Assembly (NCBI GenBank): GCA_012964265.1
Contig: DTUH01000137.1
Coordinates: 1-7,706 of the forward strand
Length of the DNA: 7,706 bases
From: Candidatus Lambdaproteobacteria bacterium
Lineage (GTDB): Bacteria; SAR324; NAC60-12
Reading direction: 5' to 3'
A program made the translations under genes and the position numbers. The notes beneath the pieces are model-generated. The model saw nothing but the letters and a program-made list of their open reading frames with translations. It was not told the origin of the DNA and did not search any database. Each line of letters begins with the position of its first letter. Positions within the stretch are counted from its first letter, which is position 1. This document shows positions 4,704-7,706 of this stretch, piece after piece.

Positions 4704-6056
4704 TTATTGAGAGGAAACAGGTGCTTCCTGAAATGAACTTGGCAGTATGTTGAAAGGCAGAACTTTAATCAGCACAGGCAAAAGTATGCCGCCTCCCGGA
4801 AGTGCAAAAATAGCCAGCGCCGGAATTGAACGCGCAATATCCAATAACTGTTCCTGCACCTTTTGTTTTTCACGTGCGGTCAACGGTTGAGTGGTTGCTT
4901 TAACCAGCAGCTCGGAAAGTTCCTTGGTCTCCTTGATTTCGTTCATAATATTGGCCACATTTTTTTTGACCAACTTCACAACCTTGTCATTCATATAATC
5001 CTGAAACTGTTTTACTGCGGCATTGTTTTTCAAAAATTCAAGGCGCTCATTATGAACAGAAAAAAATTCTGCAACAGAGCAATATAACTGTTCCAGTTTT
5101 TCAGACGAGAGTCCCAACTGCCGGGAAATTTTTTCAATCAGTTCACGTTCCTGCCAGGCCTCCTGATTATCGATCAGTGAAAGCAAAATCAGCTGTTCCA
5201 CCAAATAGCCTGCGATGATAAAAGAGGTAAAGGAGCTATGAAGATCCTCTATTTTAACAGGTTCGTTAATCCTCAGGGCGAGCTCTTTCTGTTTTGCCTC
5301 ATCTAGTCCGGTTTGAAATATGTATTTTTCAAGAACCTGTCGTTCGGTGCTGTCCACATAATCATCGGCCCAGATCAACGCGGTAAAAATGACGATCATT
5401 TCTTCCCGGAGCTGCATATCCATTTCATGAAAAGATGCCGGAGCTGAAGTTTCATTGTCCGCATTTTCCCTTGCCCACAGCAGGAAGAAATATAGTTTTG
5501 AAAAAGCAAAATTATTTTGACGGTTGCCCAGTGATGAATAACCCTGCAATGTAACTGAATCCAGCAGCACACGCTCCAATTTTTTCAATGCACCGTTCAA
5601 TGTTTCGTTTTTAGCCAGCAATTCCTGAAGCGCAGCATCCTGCCGAATACGGTAAAAACTGCCCGGTAAATAATACTTTAAAGCAAGCAGAATGATTTTC
5701 AGCAGGCGCGTTTGATACGAAAATGAGTCCTCGTCTGGGCTGTTTGAGGTCAGGCTTTGGTTTTCGATTAAGGCAACTGAGAAAAGTGTTTCCAGATAAA
5801 GCAAAATAGTTCCACCCTGCTGTTCCGGAAAATTCAATTTTTTTGCTAAATTCTGTAAAGGAGTTGATATGACAGGACATCCGAATAGAATCCCATTTTC
5901 TTTGACCTCGGCGTAAAGACAGTCATCAAAATTTTCTGCTCCAAAATCTCCCTCTGAAAACTCAAGATAAGGCTCAGTGAGCTCAAATGGAGTTGAGGCC
6001 CTGAAAAATAAATATCGGTTGAGCCAGCCGGATTTACGATAATTTAAAGAAAACAT
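4704..6056 (-). CDS. TerB-like plus LETM1-like domain protein (450 aa)
   Basis: Not a gene of known function. From the preferred ATG (6054-6056, MFSLNYRKSGWLNRYLF) it has an N-terminal alpha-helical region and a TerB-like helical region at about 219-335, centred on I-V-I-F-T-A-L-I-W-A-D-D-Y-V-D-S-T-E-R. A charged helical stretch (about 350-385) follows, then a C-terminal LETM1-like segment (about 392-441): L-T-A-R-E-K-Q-K-V-Q-E-Q-L-L-D-I, then I-P-A-L-A-I-F-A-L-P-G-G-G, L-L-P-V-L-I-K-V-L-P-F and L-P-S-S-F. Mitochondrial LETM1 is an inner-membrane protein of cation/proton exchange and ribosome binding; the bacterial proteins with this layout (some named LETM1-related biofilm-associated) are little studied. 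The frame is open to an ATG at 6176, but those 40 extra residues look non-coding. Position 8 bp before kdtA suggests an envelope role, which is inference. Confidence 0.78.
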   Translation of the reverse strand: MFSLNYRKSGWLNRYLFFRASTPFELTEPYLEFSEGDFGAENFDDCLYAEVKENGILFGCPVISTPLQNLAKKLNFPEQQGGTILLYLETLFSVALIENQSLTSNSPDEDSFSYQTRLLKIILLALKYYLPGSFYRIRQDAALQELLAKNETLNGALKKLERVLLDSVTLQGYSSLGNRQNNFAFSKLYFFLLWARENADNETSAPASFHEMDMQLREEMIVIFTALIWADDYVDSTERQVLEKYIFQTGLDEAKQKELALRINEPVKIEDLHSSFTSFIIAGYLVEQLILLSLIDNQEAWQERELIEKISRQLGLSSEKLEQLYCSVAEFFSVHNERLEFLKNNAAVKQFQDYMNDKVVKLVKKNVANIMNEIKETKELSELLVKATTQPLTAREKQKVQEQLLDIARSIPALAIFALPGGGILLPVLIKVLPFNILPSSFQEAPVSSQ

Positions 6057-6240
6057 GAATTTAGCTTTGCTTGAAAAAAACCATAAAATTGAATACCAAT
6101 TCGGATTCCTGTAAGAGATGGAATATCGATTGCTTTTCTCTAAGTACCTTGAGAAGCTTAACGGCCAAACCCACATTTTACTTTGTTTCAGCCGAGCTAC
6201 CAGTTATTTTTAAGCAGACAGTCATATACATAAAAAGATA
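6057..6240. promoter_or_regulatory. divergent spacer between LETM1-like and FGE-like genes
   Basis: If the LETM1-like gene starts at 6056, 184 bases lie between two divergent starts and must hold both promoters. For the plus strand TTGTTT (6183-6188) and TATTTT (6205-6210), spaced 16 bases, are a weak sigma70-like pair placing transcription about 24 bases before the TTG start. No convincing minus-strand promoter, operator or RNA structure was found. Confidence 0.3.
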
Positions 6241-7641
6241 TTGAAAATATCATTTAAAAACCGGCTCAACTACAGGAGCTTTTTTTTGGCGCTGGCCTTT
6301 TTTTCAAGTGTCCATCTTATTTCGGCAGCCGCCGATAAATTTCAAAAACTGGCCCAGGAATTTCAGGAATCGGCGATTTCAGATTTCATTGGATTCACCA
6401 CAAAAGGCGAGCGCTATCCACTTCTGCACACAATTTCCGAATTACGCTTTCGTGTGTTTTCAGAAAAACTGGGCATCAACCGCAAGGTTGAAACACGGGC
6501 TTGTTCCCTGAACCGTACCTATGGAGTTGCCGTTCCGAACGAGCAGAAAAAGTTTTGTCAAGACTACGATTCATTGGTTGAACTCGCAAAAAAGAGTATT
6601 GTTCAAACTTTTCTCTTTGAAAAAATTTATCTGAATGCTGAACCGACTTTGTTGTATGAAATCGAAAGGCAAAGGGCAAGGGATGCTGTACGGGTTTGGA
6701 TCAGACAAAAATTGAATTGTCTGAAAGACGAGTATAGATGCGGACGTGATGAAAGAAAAATGATCAAACGAATGACGAAGTTTGATGAAGAAATCATAAA
6801 AACATATATCCGCATCCTGAAAAATCTGGACAAGAAACTGTTTCCGGAAGAACAAATTGCGACTATTATCAAAACAAAGGATTTAGAAACACTTTGCGGA
6901 TTCGTTGATCAGGGAGATACAAAAACAGCAAAGCCCGGAATGATTCTGATTGAGTCCGGAAATTTCAAAATGGGAAGTGCGGAGGGTCTTCCTTCCGAGC
7001 ATCCTGTCCGTGAAGTGAAGCTGGATGAGTTTTGGATAGACAAATGCGAAGTGACAAATTATCAATTTTTACTTGCCGTCGCGCAACATCCTTTTCTGCG
7101 CAAAAGCACCTTTCCCCGCAAATTTCATGACGGCAATTATCTGCAGAACTGGTCGGATGATCTTGTGCCGGAAATGGGGAGTGAATTGAAACCGGTAATT
7201 CATGTTTCATGGTATGCCGCACGGCATTACTGCAACTATGTTGGAAAACGGCTGGTATCGGAAGCGGAGTGGGAAATGGCTGCTCGGGGAGGAATTGAAA
7301 CCGCATACCCGTTTGAAGGCGGCACTGAATTTTTGGCGGATTACGGCTGGTTTCGTGAAAACTCAGGCGGGAAAATTCACACAACCGCACAAAAAATGAG
7401 TAATCCAAATGAAATTTTTGACATTAACGGAAATGCCTGGGAGTGGGTCTATGACTGGTTTGGACTCTATTCAAATATCAACAGCACAAATCCGCAAGGT
7501 CCGGAAATCGGCAAGTATCGTGTACTTCGTGGAGGATCGTGGAGCGACCCCGCGGAATATTTGCGTTCCGCCATGAGACGCGATGCCCTGCCTACAAGTA
7601 CGTATAACAACGTCGGGTTCAGGTGTGCCGCAAAAAAATGA
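6241..7641 (+). CDS. secreted protein with C-terminal FGE-sulfatase (SUMF1/PvdO-like) domain, catalytic Cys absent
   Basis: Residues 1-30 are a signal peptide: Lys/Arg at 2, 6, 8 and 12, hydrophobic 14-27, and a S-A-A-A cleavage region at 28-31, so the protein is exported. Residues 31-228 are an unrecognised, mostly helical, charged region with five cysteines (88, 106, 160, 167, 219). Residues 230-464 form an FGE-sulfatase (C-type lectin-like) domain: P-G-M-I-L-I-E-S-G-N-F-K-M-G-S, E-V-T-N-Y-Q-F, P-V-I-H-V-S-W-Y-A-A, R-L-V-S-E-A-E-W-E-M-A-A-R-G, D-I-N-G-N-A-W-E-W-V-Y-D-W, R-V-L-R-G-G-S-W-S and N-V-G-F-R-C-A. The two copper-binding cysteines of true formylglycine-generating enzymes, expected just after G-G-S, are Ser/Tyr-like here, so sulfatase activation is unlikely. 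TTG 6241 is the only reasonable start: an in-frame stop lies at 6211 and no ATG precedes the signal peptide. Substrate unknown. Confidence 0.82.
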   Translation: MKISFKNRLNYRSFFLALAFFSSVHLISAAADKFQKLAQEFQESAISDFIGFTTKGERYPLLHTISELRFRVFSEKLGINRKVETRACSLNRTYGVAVPNEQKKFCQDYDSLVELAKKSIVQTFLFEKIYLNAEPTLLYEIERQRARDAVRVWIRQKLNCLKDEYRCGRDERKMIKRMTKFDEEIIKTYIRILKNLDKKLFPEEQIATIIKTKDLETLCGFVDQGDTKTAKPGMILIESGNFKMGSAEGLPSEHPVREVKLDEFWIDKCEVTNYQFLLAVAQHPFLRKSTFPRKFHDGNYLQNWSDDLVPEMGSELKPVIHVSWYAARHYCNYVGKRLVSEAEWEMAARGGIETAYPFEGGTEFLADYGWFRENSGGKIHTTAQKMSNPNEIFDINGNAWEWVYDWFGLYSNINSTNPQGPEIGKYRVLRGGSWSDPAEYLRSAMRRDALPTSTYNNVGFRCAAKK

Positions 7642-7650
7642 GCATTTTTT
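7633..7650 (+). terminator. possible weak terminator overlapping the FGE-like stop
   Basis: AAAAAATG (7633-7640) is mirrored by CATTTTTT (7643-7650) with AG between, so the transcript can form an A/U-rich hairpin ending in six U. It overlaps the TGA stop. The stem is poor in GC, so efficiency is doubtful. Confidence 0.28.
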
Positions 7651-7706
7651 CAGTTTTCAGACAGGCTAAATATCAGGTATGATTGTCACGAAAAAAACTT
7701 AATGAA
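7651..7706. other. right-end non-coding stretch
   Basis: Nothing is recognised here. The ATG at 7680 opens only seven codons before TAA, so no gene start is supported in the last bases. Confidence 0.5.

Noticed and set aside
6057..6176. 40-residue N-terminal extension of the TerB/LETM1-like protein
   Set aside because: The added residues are rich in Trp, Tyr, Ser and Arg without domain character, and homologue-like sequence starts at the ATG at 6056. The longer form is possible but less likely.
143..7641. Genome-wide recoding of UGA (for example to Trp or Gly)
   Set aside because: TGA ends the E1-rhodanese gene (143-145) and the FGE-like gene (7639-7641) at the expected family ends, and no other gene here has an internal TGA.
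6241..7641. Annotation as a working sulfatase-activating formylglycine-generating enzyme
   Set aside because: The expected catalytic cysteine pair is absent, and no sulfatase is in the window.

Overview
The window comes from a Gram-negative bacterium of moderate GC content: it carries kdtA/waaA, the enzyme that adds Kdo to lipid A. The sequence alone does not fix the lineage. A proteobacterial (delta-type or environmental) or Bacteroidota-like origin fits, because the TerB plus LETM1-like protein and the style of the KdtA motifs are common there, and a dispersed repeat of the 'GTCATTCCCG...CGGGAAT' class is common in proteobacteria. No tRNA, rRNA, CRISPR array or insertion sequence was seen.

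Layout. (1) Positions 1-1605, minus strand: a protein-thiocarboxylate sulfur-carrier operon. In transcription order it holds a MoaD/ThiS/CysO-like carrier whose GlyGly is masked by a five-residue tail (1315-1605), a MoeB/ThiF-type E1 fused to a rhodanese domain (143-1300), and the first 26 codons of a JAMM/Mec-type metalloprotease that runs off the left edge (1-78). (2) Positions 1606-1784: divergent control region. (3) Positions 1785-2357, plus strand: an XRE-cupin regulator. (4) Positions 2358-2582: a non-coding stretch with an ~81-bp palindromic MITE-like element. (5) Positions 2583-3371, plus strand: a ComF-family phosphoribosyltransferase-like protein. (6) Positions 3403-6056, minus strand: a TerB/LETM1-like gene followed 8 bp later by kdtA. 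(7) Positions 6241-7641, plus strand: a secreted protein ending in an FGE-sulfatase fold without the catalytic cysteines.

Main result. The E1-rhodanese gene is interrupted by a single in-frame TGA (737-739). It is not a frameshift: the same frame continues with full conservation to the end of the rhodanese domain. The TGA replaces the conserved Cys that in ThiF/MOCS3/Uba4 enzymes (ThiF Cys184, MOCS3 Cys239) links to the carrier terminus or takes part in sulfur transfer. Just downstream, the message can fold into a hairpin with a bulged U and a loop containing GU. Its loop starts 20 nt after the UGA, inside the range usual for bacterial SECIS elements. I therefore read the gene as a 385-residue selenoprotein, with Sec at residue 188.

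Together the three left-hand genes make a coherent pathway: the JAMM protease would trim the carrier tail, the E1 would adenylate the exposed GlyGly, and rhodanese Cys343 plus Sec188 would deliver sulfur (or possibly selenium) to make the thiocarboxylate. The divergent XRE-cupin protein, which resembles the sulfur-utilisation regulator type, may control the operon.
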